DNA from: Cecembia sp.
GTDB taxonomy: Bacteria > Bacteroidota > Bacteroidia > Cytophagales > Cyclobacteriaceae
DNA: 34,736 nt
Reading direction: 5' to 3'
NCBI RefSeq assembly: GCF_007126775.1
Contig: NZ_SLAP01000011.1
Span: forward strand, 1-34,736
A model generated the notes under the pieces. The model made no database searches. It was not told where the DNA came from and worked only from the letters and a program-made list of their open reading frames with translations. This document shows, one piece after another, positions 1-7,483 of the stretch (position 1 is its first letter; each line of letters begins with the position of its first letter). The translations under genes were made by a program, and so were the position numbers.

Positions 1-21
1 CCAAGGGTTCTTAACCCTTGG
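1..21 (-). terminator. hairpin downstream of the outer-membrane protein gene
   Basis: The first 21 bases form a perfect 9-bp stem (CCAAGGGTT / AACCCTTGG) with a 3-nt loop, starting 11 bases past the stop codon of the minus-strand gene that follows. The position fits a transcription terminator, but the window edge hides any T tract, so the role is inferred. Confidence 0.5.
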
Positions 22-32
22 AGGGTATTAAA

Positions 33-449
33 CTACCTAAAAGTATATTTAAGTCCCAACCCAGCACGGAAGAAATTCCCTCTTTCGGTGGGGAAAATGG
101 GACTGGCTTCCATTATAAAGCCGAAATTCTTGGCATTAAAAGGCTTAACCAATAAGCCTAAGGGCACGCCGAGGTAGAAACCATCTCTGTTTCCCTCTGT
201 TCCTAAATGAAATCCACTGTAAAAATTGACCTCATCACTTTGGACAAAATTATACCCAAAGGTACCTTCTATACCAACTCTACTACCCGCAGAAACCCGG
301 GCCTCACCAAACATCTTATTGTCAGGATCTGTACCGATTGACGCAAAGGTAGCCGAACTCAAGCGATAAATCCCAGCAGCAATCTGTGCATTGGCTTGAT
401 ATAAAGTGGCAAAAAACAGTACGGATGAAATTACAAGTGATTTTTTCAT
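33..449 (-). CDS. small outer-membrane beta-barrel-like protein
   Basis: The 138-residue product starts with a clear signal peptide (MKKSLVISSVLFFATLYQANA, cleavage probably before Q22). The rest alternates polar and aromatic residues as in short beta-barrel proteins and ends in a basic/aromatic strand (LGLKYTFR). It resembles the loosely defined outer-membrane beta-barrel families common in Bacteroidota, and no enzymatic motif is visible. It is short for a complete 8-strand barrel, so it could be a reduced member or a periplasmic protein. A hairpin lies just past its stop. The specific function is unknown. Confidence 0.7.
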   Translation of the reverse strand: MKKSLVISSVLFFATLYQANAQIAAGIYRLSSATFASIGTDPDNKMFGEARVSAGSRVGIEGTFGYNFVQSDEVNFYSGFHLGTEGNRDGFYLGVPLGLLVKPFNAKNFGFIMEASPIFPTERGNFFRAGLGLKYTFR

Positions 450-584
450 AATGTTAAATAGTTGGTTGAGCCTTATCTAAGACAAAGACCAGACCAAATT
501 CCGGAGAAAAATCCTCAGCTTGCCCCTTCAAAAAGATAAAAAACTGAATGTTAGACATTTCGTAAATAAAAAACCACCTTCCAC

Positions 585-1037
585 TCAAACACCGAACTGC
601 CGCAGGTGATGGTCCGTATGCTTCCATACCAATATTCCCCACTCCCTGTGATTAAGTGGTCCGAAAAAGGGGTGGAAGCCTTGGAGTTGGTGGCTGATGT
701 TCCCAAAGGCTTGCAAGGTATCGATTAAGCCATGCTTTTCTTCCAGAAATTTCTCTTGGGAAACCTTCCCTTTCATATCAAAGCGTTTTGGGCCTTTGAC
801 CATCTTGGGAAATTCTTTTCTGAAATAAAAAAAATAGTACTTTCCAAGCAGCTGCTTGAAATTAGCCTTCTTCTCAGGTTTGGGAGATTTCAAAACTGCC
901 ACAGCCACCTCCCGTGCATGTGCCAACATTTCCTCTATACGCATACTTCCCCAATGTGCTTGGTTTCCCGCTTGAAGTTTCGCTACACGGTCAAGTAACT
1001 CTTGGCGATGGTCTGGATCGAGGATGGATTTTTTCAT
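585..1037 (-). CDS. DUF1569/DinB-like protein
   Basis: The product is 150 residues. The N-terminal helix (DPDHRQELLDRVAKL), the sequence around residue 30 (HWGSMRIEEMLAHA) and the C-terminal FGPLNHREWGILVWKH followed by TDHHLRQFG match the pattern of DUF1569 proteins. These belong to the DinB/YfiT-like four-helix superfamily, whose conserved His residues can bind a metal (here His40, and the His cluster near residues 140-145). Members are assumed to be metal-dependent transferases or hydrolases of unknown substrate. The length fits the family. The gene stands alone, 135 bases downstream (minus-strand sense) being empty before the next gene. Confidence 0.75.
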   Translation of the reverse strand: MKKSILDPDHRQELLDRVAKLQAGNQAHWGSMRIEEMLAHAREVAVAVLKSPKPEKKANFKQLLGKYYFFYFRKEFPKMVKGPKRFDMKGKVSQEKFLEEKHGLIDTLQAFGNISHQLQGFHPFFGPLNHREWGILVWKHTDHHLRQFGV

Positions 1038-1140
1038 TTGAAAGGGTAGTTTGGGGATAGGTGATGATCACGATAAAGCTATCAATTTTTATCATATTTC
1101 TCTCCTATCCTTCTGAAATTGCAAAAATTATATAGATCCA

Positions 1141-1154
1141 GCGATTATAATCGC
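1141..1154. repeat. perfect 14-bp palindrome
   Basis: GCGATTATAATCGC is identical to its reverse complement. It lies about 33 bases beyond the stop of the truncated ATPase gene, in a strip without other genes. It may be an operator or a scar of a past rearrangement; its role is unknown. Confidence 0.4.
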
Positions 1155-1186
1155 AAAATTTATGCTAAAACTGAGATTAAGTTTAT

Positions 1187-1555
1187 TCAAAGACTTTTCA
1201 ACAAGCTTTTGGAAGAATGCTTCAGCAGTTCGGGCGATGCAGAACCCAAAATAATAAATCTACCGGGTACACGATGTTCGTCCACCAATGATCGTATCAA
1301 AGGGAATAATTCTGGCTTATGTTGAATCTCATCCAGTATCACCGTATGGTCTGCGATAGAATTAAAGAATAGCTCAGGGTCATTGAGTTTGTTGATGTCT
1401 GATAGCTTCTCCAAATCCAAATAAACAGAAGGTCTTTGGTAAGCAAAGTTTTTTGCCAGGGTAGTTTTTCCTACCTGCCTTGGCCCAATAATTCCCGTTA
1501 CCGGAAAATTGGATACCGAAAACTCAAATTCTGTATGGATAAATCGCTCTAACAT
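1187..1555 (-). pseudogene. truncated AAA_14/DUF4143-type ATPase
   Basis: The 122-residue reading frame carries the N-terminal third of an AAA+ ATPase of the type that pairs with a DUF4143 C-terminal domain. The Walker A motif is GPRQVGKTT (residues 24-32), Walker B is VILDEIQ (about residues 72-78), and the sensor-like ILGSASPELLKHSS sits near residues 101-114. Intact family members are about 370-400 residues, so everything from just after the sensor region, including the whole DUF4143 domain, is missing. The frame stops at SLLKSL and I see no continuation in the other minus-strand frames. A perfect 28-bp palindrome covers the start codon. This is most likely an inactivated gene, although a short ATPase fragment could still be expressed. 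Confidence 0.8.
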
Positions 1556-1581
1556 CCCTGCAATTTTAAAATTGCAGGGAT
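1554..1581. promoter_or_regulatory. perfect 28-bp palindrome over the ATPase start codon
   Basis: Two 14-bp arms (ATCCCTGCAATTTT and AAAATTGCAGGGAT) meet without a spacer. The start codon of the truncated ATPase gene (complement of 1553-1555) begins inside the palindrome. It could be an operator for the ATPase gene or a cruciform-forming site; both roles are inferred. Confidence 0.6.
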
Positions 1582-1647
1582 AAATTATAAGTTTTTATCG
1601 AATTCATTGGAAGCTAAAATATCCCGGGTTTATGGTGATTCTAATTT

Positions 1648-1803
1648 TTAACCAATTTTAAAAATATCCCCAAGTCATTGGGTTGGATTAGTTTCAAGAC
1701 TTTCAATGAGTTCAATTAATTCATCTTTCAGAGAAGGATATTTCTTTAATAATTTTTTAACCTCTTTCTCAAACTCAGGAATAGCTTTAACTTCAAAAAT
1801 CAT
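1648..1803 (-). pseudogene. broken RelE/ParE-type toxin gene
   Basis: Translation from the ATG at 1803 gives 42 residues (MIFEVKAIPEFEKEVKKLL, then KKYPSLKDELIELIESLETN and PTQ) and meets TGA at 1675-1677. The pattern, a short strand then two amphipathic helices with KKYPSL and NPTQ, is the N-terminal half of RelE/YafQ-type mRNA-interferase toxins, which are about 90-110 residues. The same frame continues after the stop as LGDIFKIG and ends at 1648, which looks like the expected next strand. The C-terminal catalytic strands are absent. The ATG overlaps the stop of the upstream frame by four bases (ATGA), the usual layout of a toxin-antitoxin operon. The toxin is very likely dead. Confidence 0.6.
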
Positions 1804-2002
1804 AATCCACGAAGTAAATCTTTGGCATTTTTAGCTTTAAGTTTTCCCGATTTCACTTTTATTGGAAAGGAAGACTCCCACACAATTCCCGAGAATTTAT
1901 CTCCAATCCTGTAAAATCTCTTAACTTTGTGGCCGCATTCTAGTGCTATATTGCACTACGTATGTCTGCATCAAGGGATTTACCAATCCTTTGAAGCTTC
2001 AT
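1800..2002 (-). pseudogene. frameshifted gene, probable antitoxin partner
   Basis: From the ATG at 2002 one frame reads MKLQRIGKSLDADIRSAI and stops. Another minus-strand frame then continues as CNIALECGHKVKRFYRIGDK, FSGIVWESSFPIKVKSGKLK and AKNAKDLLRGL, ending at TGA 1800-1802. The two pieces join end to end with a frameshift near 1945-1950. The second frame ends in the four-base ATGA overlap with the toxin-like frame, so I infer it was the antitoxin or first gene of that pair. I do not recognise the exact antitoxin family. Confidence 0.45.
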
Positions 2003-2015
2003 ATTGTAATAAAAT

Positions 2016-2031
2016 TGGGGGAAATCCCCCA
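2016..2031. promoter_or_regulatory. GC-rich hairpin just upstream of ileS
   Basis: A 6-bp stem (TGGGGG / CCCCCA) with the loop AAAT ends 17 bases before the ileS start codon. There is no T tract on the plus strand, so it is not an ordinary terminator for that direction. It could affect ribosome access to ileS or mark the end of minus-strand transcripts. The function is inferred only. Confidence 0.4.
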
Positions 2032-2048
2032 TCAAGCTATAGAAGACT

Positions 2049-5000
2049 GTGAAAAAATATCAGGAGTTTAAGCATGTAGATTATCCACAGATAGGAGAAA
2101 GTGTCCTCCAATACTGGAAAGAAAACGACATTTTCAAGAAGTCTGTCACTCAACGACAAGGCGCTGAAACCTTCACTTTTTTTGAAGGACCACCTTCTGC
2201 TAATGGTACCCCCGGCATTCACCATGTGATGGCCCGTACTTTGAAGGATATTTTTTGTCGATACAAAACCTTGAAAGGCTTCCAAGTAAAGCGTAAAGGT
2301 GGATGGGATACGCATGGTTTGCCAGTAGAATTGCAGGTAGAAAAGGAATTGGGTATTACCAAAGAAGATATCGGAAAGAAAATCACCGTAGAGGAATACA
2401 ACCGCAAATGCCGTGAAACAGTCATGCGTTTCAAAAATGAGTGGGATGACCTGACCGAAAAAATCGGCTATTGGGTGGACTTGGATGATCCGTACATCAC
2501 TTTTGATGCAAATTATATTGAATCTCTATGGTACCTCTTGCAGCAATTGTATAAAAAAGACTTGTTGTACAAAGGCTACACCATTCAGCCCTATTCCCCT
2601 GCTGCAGGTACAGGGCTGAGTTCGCACGAACTCAATCAGCCGGGTTGCTACCGGGATGTGAAGGATACCTCCATCACGGCACAGTTTAAACTCAAAAATC
2701 AAGAAAACACCTATATCCTCGCTTGGACTACTACTCCTTGGACCTTACCGTCCAACTCAGCCCTTGCAGTAGGAGAAAATTTGGATTATGTAAAGGTCAA
2801 GACCTTCAACCCCTATACCTTCGAGCCGATGTTTGCGATTTTGGCAAAAGCCAGAATGAGCGCGTTTTTCAATCCGAAAGCAGCGGTTTTGGCTTTGGAA
2901 GAGTTCAAGGCAGGAGACAAACTCATTCCTTACCAGATAGTCGAAGAGTTTAAAGGAAAAACCATGCTGGGCTGGGAATACGAGCAACTCTTCCCTATCC
3001 CTGCTTTGGCCCTGCCACATCCTGCCTTTACGGTAGTAGCGGGTGATTATGTGACTACGGAAGATGGTACGGGTATCGTTCACTTGGCCAAAGCTTTTGG
3101 TGCAGATGACTTCAGGACCTTGGTCCAAAACAACATCGCCGGTATATTTGTAAAAGACGATCAGGAGAATGATATCCCTGTGGTGGATAAGCAGGGAAAA
3201 TTCCTATCTGTGGTAGGAGATTATCTGGCTGCCAAAATGAAGGAACATGCAATCACGGCCCATAAGGAGTTTGGTCCGGATGATTTCTTCGTTAAAAATT
3301 ACACCAATGATGATGAAAATGCAGCGGATTTTAAAAATACTGACATCATCATCTCCATTATCCTGAAAAACGAAAACAGAGCCTTTAAGGTCGAAAAATA
3401 CGAGCACAGCTATCCGCATTGTTGGAGAACTGACAAACCCATTCTTTACTATCCTTTGGAAAGCTGGTTTATCAAAACCACCGCATACAAGGATAAGCTT
3501 GTAGCCTTGAACAAAACGATTAACTGGAAACCTGAAGCTACCGGTACAGGTCGTTTTGGTAATTGGTTGGAAAATCTGGTAGATTGGAACCTAAGCCGCT
3601 CCAGATTCTGGGGAACTCCCCTACCGATCTGGAGGACAGAAGATGGTTCGGAGGAAAAATGCATTGGCTCAGTAGCTGAATTGCAGGAAGAAATTGAAGA
3701 AGCCATTACCAAAGGATTTATGAGCCAATCTCCGTGGGAAGGCAAGGAAATGGATCTTCACAGACCTTATGTGGATGATGTAGTGCTTGTTTCCTCCAAA
3801 GGAGAACAGATGTTCCGTGAGCCGGATCTTATCGACGTATGGTTCGACTCCGGGGCCATGCCTTATGCCCAGTGGCATTATCCATTTGAGAACGAAGACA
3901 TCTTCAAAGCCAACTATCCGGCAGACTACATCGCTGAGGGAGTGGACCAGACCCGGGGTTGGTTTTTTACCCTGCATGCCATTGCTGGGATGCTCTTCGA
4001 TTCCGTGGCTTTCAAAAACGTGATCGCCAACGGTCTTGTACTGGATAAAAACGGCAACAAAATGTCCAAGCGCTTGGGCAATGCCATCGATCCATTCAAG
4101 ACCTTGAAGGAATATGGCCCTGATGCCCTCAGGTGGTACATGCTGAGCAATGCCAACCCCTGGGACAACCTGAAATTCAACCTCGACGGGGTGGCTGAAG
4201 TGCAGAGAAGGTTTTTCGGTACACTTCAAAATACCTACAACTTCTTCTCCCTTTACGCCAATCTGGATGAATTTGTCTATGATAAGGAAAAGTCAGTTCC
4301 TGTAGCGCAAAGAGCAGAACTGGATCAATGGATCATTTCCAAGTTACAATCCCTGATAGCCGAGGTGGAAGGGGCAATGGATAATTATGATGCCACCAAA
4401 GCAACCCGTGCGATCATGAATTTTACAGTGGATCAGTTGTCCAACTGGTACGTAAGATTGGCGAGGAAGCGGTTCTGGAGGGGAGAAATGAATGCGGATA
4501 AGCAGGCTGCCTATGAAACTTTATATGAATGCCTGCTCAGTCTGACCCAATTGATGTCATCTTTTGCGCCTTTCTATGCGGAATGGTTGTATAGAAACCT
4601 CACCGCAGCTATGCCAAACGCCCAAGAATCTGTTCACTTGACTGATTGGGTTCCTGCTGATCAAACCCTGATCAATGAGGATCTTGAAGAAAGCATGGAC
4701 CTGGCACAGCGGACATCTTCCTTGGTGCATTCCTTAAGAAAAAATCCAAAAATCGGGATCAAGGTACGTCAACCTTTACAGCGCATTATGATTCCTGTTT
4801 TGAATGAAAAAAGCAGGAAACAACTGCAACATGTAGAGGAGCTGATCAAATCTGAAGTAAACATCAAGGAAGTAGAATACATTGATGATACCTCCGGTAT
4901 TTTGGTCAAGGATGTGAAACCCAATCTTCCTGTCTTAGGTAAAAAACTGGGGCCCAAAATGCGCTTTGTGGTAGCCGCCATAAAGAACTGGGGGCAAGAG

Positions 5001-5429
5001 GAAATTGCCGAGATTGAAAAAAACAGAAAAATTTCAATCCAGGTAGAAGGGGAATTCATGGAAATTTTGCTGGAAGAAGTATTGATCAGCTCTCAGGATA
5101 TACCAGGTTGGTCAGTTGCCTCTGATCAAGGATTGACCGTAGCTTTGGACATTACCCTTACAGAGGAATTGAAACAGGAAGGTGTTGCCAGAGACTTGGT
5201 CAACCGAATTCAGAACCTCAGAAAAGACATGGGCTTGGAAGTACAGGATAAAATCCATATCAAAGTGTCAAAACATGATGCCTTGGTGGATGCCGCATTG
5301 ATAAATTTTGCAGGCTATATTCAAACCGAAACCCAGGCTTTATCGTTAGAGCAAAACGGTGCCTTGGAAGGCGCCACCCTGCTTGATATGGACGATTTTG
5401 AACTGAAAGTAAAAATTGAAAAGGCTTAG
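2049..5429 (+). CDS. ileS: isoleucyl-tRNA synthetase, IleRS2 type
   Basis: This cytoplasmic enzyme activates isoleucine with ATP and charges tRNA-Ile. The 1126-residue length and sequence fit the eukaryote-like IleRS2 class. The class I nucleotide-binding signature lies at residues 48-60 (PPSANGTPGIHHV). The canonical HxGH appears here as G56-I57-H58-H59, the GxHH variant. The editing (CP1) domain follows, with TTPWTLPSN near residue 230 and the GTGIVHLAKAFGADD region near residue 345. The KMSKR loop is at residues 671-675. The anticodon-binding and C-terminal domains fill the remainder (RLARKRFWRGE and onward). It starts with ATG at 2049, close behind a hairpin, and lspA follows after 74 bases. 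IleRS2 enzymes are characteristically mupirocin-resistant. Confidence 0.97.
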   Translation: MKKYQEFKHVDYPQIGESVLQYWKENDIFKKSVTQRQGAETFTFFEGPPSANGTPGIHHVMARTLKDIFCRYKTLKGFQVKRKGGWDTHGLPVELQVEKELGITKEDIGKKITVEEYNRKCRETVMRFKNEWDDLTEKIGYWVDLDDPYITFDANYIESLWYLLQQLYKKDLLYKGYTIQPYSPAAGTGLSSHELNQPGCYRDVKDTSITAQFKLKNQENTYILAWTTTPWTLPSNSALAVGENLDYVKVKTFNPYTFEPMFAILAKARMSAFFNPKAAVLALEEFKAGDKLIPYQIVEEFKGKTMLGWEYEQLFPIPALALPHPAFTVVAGDYVTTEDGTGIVHLAKAFGADDFRTLVQNNIAGIFVKDDQENDIPVVDKQGKFLSVVGDYLAAKMKEHAITAHKEFGPDDFFVKNYTNDDENAADFKNTDIIISIILKNENRAFKVEKYEHSYPHCWRTDKPILYYPLESWFIKTTAYKDKLVALNKTINWKPEATGTGRFGNWLENLVDWNLSRSRFWGTPLPIWRTEDGSEEKCIGSVAELQEEIEEAITKGFMSQSPWEGKEMDLHRPYVDDVVLVSSKGEQMFREPDLIDVWFDSGAMPYAQWHYPFENEDIFKANYPADYIAEGVDQTRGWFFTLHAIAGMLFDSVAFKNVIANGLVLDKNGNKMSKRLGNAIDPFKTLKEYGPDALRWYMLSNANPWDNLKFNLDGVAEVQRRFFGTLQNTYNFFSLYANLDEFVYDKEKSVPVAQRAELDQWIISKLQSLIAEVEGAMDNYDATKATRAIMNFTVDQLSNWYVRLARKRFWRGEMNADKQAAYETLYECLLSLTQLMSSFAPFYAEWLYRNLTAAMPNAQESVHLTDWVPADQTLINEDLEESMDLAQRTSSLVHSLRKNPKIGIKVRQPLQRIMIPVLNEKSRKQLQHVEELIKSEVNIKEVEYIDDTSGILVKDVKPNLPVLGKKLGPKMRFVVAAIKNWGQEEIAEIEKNRKISIQVEGEFMEILLEEVLISSQDIPGWSVASDQGLTVALDITLTEELKQEGVARDLVNRIQNLRKDMGLEVQDKIHIKVSKHDALVDAALINFAGYIQTETQALSLEQNGALEGATLLDMDDFELKVKIEKA

Positions 5430-5503
5430 AAATTAAAAAATACAGTCAATAAGGAAGAATTGTTTTAAAAATTCCTTAAATCTGTGACTTTGAAAGCATA
5501 TTC

Positions 5504-6166
5504 ATGAAATATTTGAAATACTTTGGGATTGCCTTCTTGGTGATCGTTTTGGACCAAGCGGTAAAAATGTTGGTCCATTATCAGATGGATTTTGGTACTC
5601 CCGGTCAGATTAAGGTGTTTGGGGACTGGTTCAAGCTGCACTATACTACCAATCCGGGCATGGCATTCGGCATGCAATTGGGTACGGAGTATGGCAAATT
5701 CATTTTAACTACCTTCCGTTTGGTGGCCATGTTTGGTATAGGTTACTATTTGTACCATATCATCAAGCATAAAATGCATGTAGGGTATATCATTTGCATT
5801 TCTATGATACTTGGAGGTGCTATTGGTAACCTGATAGACAGTATATTTTATGGTGTTTGGTTAAACAATGCGCCTTACAATGCTCCTAGTCCTTGGTTCC
5901 ATGGACAGGTTATAGATATGTTTTATATCGATATCTGGGAAGGATATTTGCCTGACTGGATTCCTCTCTGGGGAGGCAGCTACACTGCCTTATGGCCCAT
6001 TTTCAATGTAGCCGATGCCTCAATTTTCGTTGGGGTAGCCATTATTTTGATATTTCAGGGAAGATTTTTTGATGAAAAGTTAACTACTTCAAAAACTGAG
6101 GAAGTAGATGAGATACAAAAACAGTTTATTGAAGGGGGCGAGAAACCTTCTTCAAGTAATTCTTAA
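5504..6166 (+). CDS. lspA: lipoprotein signal peptidase (signal peptidase II)
   Basis: This inner-membrane aspartyl protease removes signal peptides from prolipoproteins after lipidation. The 220-residue product has four hydrophobic segments and the family boxes LDQAVK (residues 16-21), NPGMAFGM (50-57), GGAIGNLIDS (104-113), GQVIDMF (134-140) and FNVADASIF (167-175). The two catalytic aspartates are D138 and D171. The periplasmic insertions and the charged C-terminal tail make it longer than the roughly 165-residue proteobacterial enzyme, as is common in Bacteroidota. It follows ileS by 74 bases on the same strand, an arrangement also familiar elsewhere, and a terminator begins at its stop codon. 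Confidence 0.95.
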   Translation: MKYLKYFGIAFLVIVLDQAVKMLVHYQMDFGTPGQIKVFGDWFKLHYTTNPGMAFGMQLGTEYGKFILTTFRLVAMFGIGYYLYHIIKHKMHVGYIICISMILGGAIGNLIDSIFYGVWLNNAPYNAPSPWFHGQVIDMFYIDIWEGYLPDWIPLWGGSYTALWPIFNVADASIFVGVAIILIFQGRFFDEKLTTSKTEEVDEIQKQFIEGGEKPSSSNS

Positions 6167-6189
6167 AAAAGGCCGATTGGTCTTTTTTT
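6165..6189 (+). terminator. intrinsic terminator of lspA
   Basis: AAAAAAGGCC, loop GATT, then GGTCTTTTTTT. The stem overlaps the lspA stop codon and runs directly into a T tract, a typical Rho-independent terminator for the ileS-lspA unit. Confidence 0.8.
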
Positions 6190-6204
6190 ATTTTTCATTC
6201 CTAT

Positions 6205-6315
6205 ATGAATACGGGTAGTCCAAAACGTTTGGAAGAGGAAATAGAAAACAATAGGCTTTATCTCTATGGAACTGAGGGTCGTCATAGAATGACTTTTGTC
6301 GCCTTGGAATATTAG
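6205..6315 (+). CDS. very small hypothetical ORF
   Basis: An ATG at 6205 opens 36 codons (MNTGSPKRLEEEIENNRLYL, then YGTEGRHRMTFVALEY). The composition is protein-like and hydrophilic, but it lies just past the lspA terminator and overlaps the 3' end of the convergent channel gene by 4 bases. It may be a small protein or a remnant. I do not recognise it. Confidence 0.2.
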   Translation: MNTGSPKRLEEEIENNRLYLYGTEGRHRMTFVALEY

Positions 6316-7127
6316 AGCATTTCCCCACAATATTTACAATAGTTTGCATTATGATCCAAATGCCTTGCTTTACAGGTTTTGCAGGATTTATCCTGTTGTC
6401 CTGGAAAAGAAATGGACTTGGCAGCAGTCAATTCAGAAGTGACAATTCCGGTGGGTACGGCAATGATGGCATAACCGAGCAACATGATCACAGAGGAAAT
6501 AAATTTTCCATAGGGAGTCAATGGGGTAATATCCCCGTATCCTACAGTTGTCAATGTCACAATAGCCCAATACATAGATATTCCTATACTGGTAAATCCA
6601 TTCTCAGGCCCTTCAATGATAAACATTAAGGTTCCGGCAATCAATACAACCGTCACCACCGTACCCAAAAATAACTGAATCTTGGTTTTGCTGTTGTGCA
6701 TAGCAGTCTTCAAAGTTTCTGCCTCTCTTAAATACTTGCCCAGTTTTAATATCCTGACCACCCGAAGCAACCTCAATGCCCTTACCACGACTAAAAATTG
6801 GGTGCCCGCAAAAAATAGACTCAAAAATGTCGGTATAATGGCCAATAAATCCACCAAACCATAGAAGCTGAATATGTACCCCCATTTCCTTTCACTAAGC
6901 CAAATCCTCATAATATACTCTATAGTGAATAATCCCGTAAATATCCATTCCAATACCAAAAACTCACGCTGGTACCTATTGTAGAGACTAGGTTCAGAAT
7001 CCAATATTACAACTAAAAGACTTCCCAGAATTAGTCCTAAAATCAGCAAGTCAAAATTCTTCGATGCTTTATCATCATGCTCAAAGACTATATAGGCGAG
7101 GCGGGACTTTGAAATGAATGGGGCCAT
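6312..7127 (-). CDS. voltage-gated potassium channel with zinc-ribbon tail
   Basis: This is a six-transmembrane ion channel subunit of the inner membrane. The 271-residue protein has an S4-type voltage sensor with basic residues every third position (R116, R119, R122, R125, K128), a pore helix, and the K+ selectivity filter TVGYGD at residues 194-199, followed by the inner helix (VIMLLGYAIIAVPTG). The C terminus carries two CxxC pairs (C249/C252 and C264/C267) forming a probable zinc ribbon, which is not part of the classical Kv core. The gene is transcribed alone, convergent with lspA. K+ selectivity is strongly supported; the function of the metal tail is unknown. Confidence 0.93.
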   Translation of the reverse strand: MAPFISKSRLAYIVFEHDDKASKNFDLLILGLILGSLLVVILDSEPSLYNRYQREFLVLEWIFTGLFTIEYIMRIWLSERKWGYIFSFYGLVDLLAIIPTFLSLFFAGTQFLVVVRALRLLRVVRILKLGKYLREAETLKTAMHNSKTKIQLFLGTVVTVVLIAGTLMFIIEGPENGFTSIGISMYWAIVTLTTVGYGDITPLTPYGKFISSVIMLLGYAIIAVPTGIVTSELTAAKSISFPGQQDKSCKTCKARHLDHNANYCKYCGEML

Positions 7128-7199
7128 TGTAATTCAAGAAAAAGGTGAAGAGTGAATTTAATAAAAATGTTTGATAGAACGACCATGAATAATGAAGAG

Positions 7200-7229
7200 A
7201 CCTGACAGGTTTTAGAAAACCTGTCAGGT
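7200..7229. repeat. inverted repeat, 14-bp arms
   Basis: ACCTGACAGGTTTT and AAAACCTGTCAGGT are separated by only AG. Each half is itself nearly palindromic (ACCTGACAGGT). With T or A runs facing the loop it lacks a following T tract, so it looks more like a dispersed REP-like element than a terminator. It lies about 70 bases upstream of the channel gene start. Confidence 0.6.
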
Positions 7230-7483
7230 ATGACGCTAAATCACGGGGTCAAAAAAATCTAATTTGGCAGCATTACTAATACTCCTAGCTTGATCGCATG
7301 TATGTTCAGCAAAAAAAACCTACTCATCCCCCTCTTCATCAATCCAGGCATTCCAAAGTAAATCCAGATTGTTATTGATTTCTTCTACTTCTACATTTTC
7401 GAAATCGATTTTTTCCTTTCCCTTAAGGCAGTTATTTTAGGCCGCTCTTTTTTGTCCCCAAACTGAAACAGATGGCAATCTTT
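7230..7483. other. gene-poor strip with a coding remnant
   Basis: No intact gene is visible here. On the minus strand, from about 7436 down to the TAG at 7320-7322, an open stretch reads NNCLKGKEKIDFENVEVEEI and then NNNLDLLWNAWIDEEGDE. This looks like the C-terminal tail of a protein whose 5' part is gone. It has no start codon. Together with the adjacent inverted repeat it suggests a past deletion or decay. Confidence 0.3.

Noticed and set aside
454-642. 62-codon minus-strand ORF
   Set aside because: It overlaps the 3' end of the DUF1569 gene in another frame and has no coding pattern.
2003-2048. T-box or other riboswitch upstream of ileS
   Set aside because: Only one short hairpin is present. 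There is no T-box AGGGUGGNACCGCG-like bulge, specifier loop or terminator.
3669-4229. 186-codon minus-strand ORF inside ileS
   Set aside because: It is a shadow of the conserved ileS frame; the ileS motifs are intact on the other strand.
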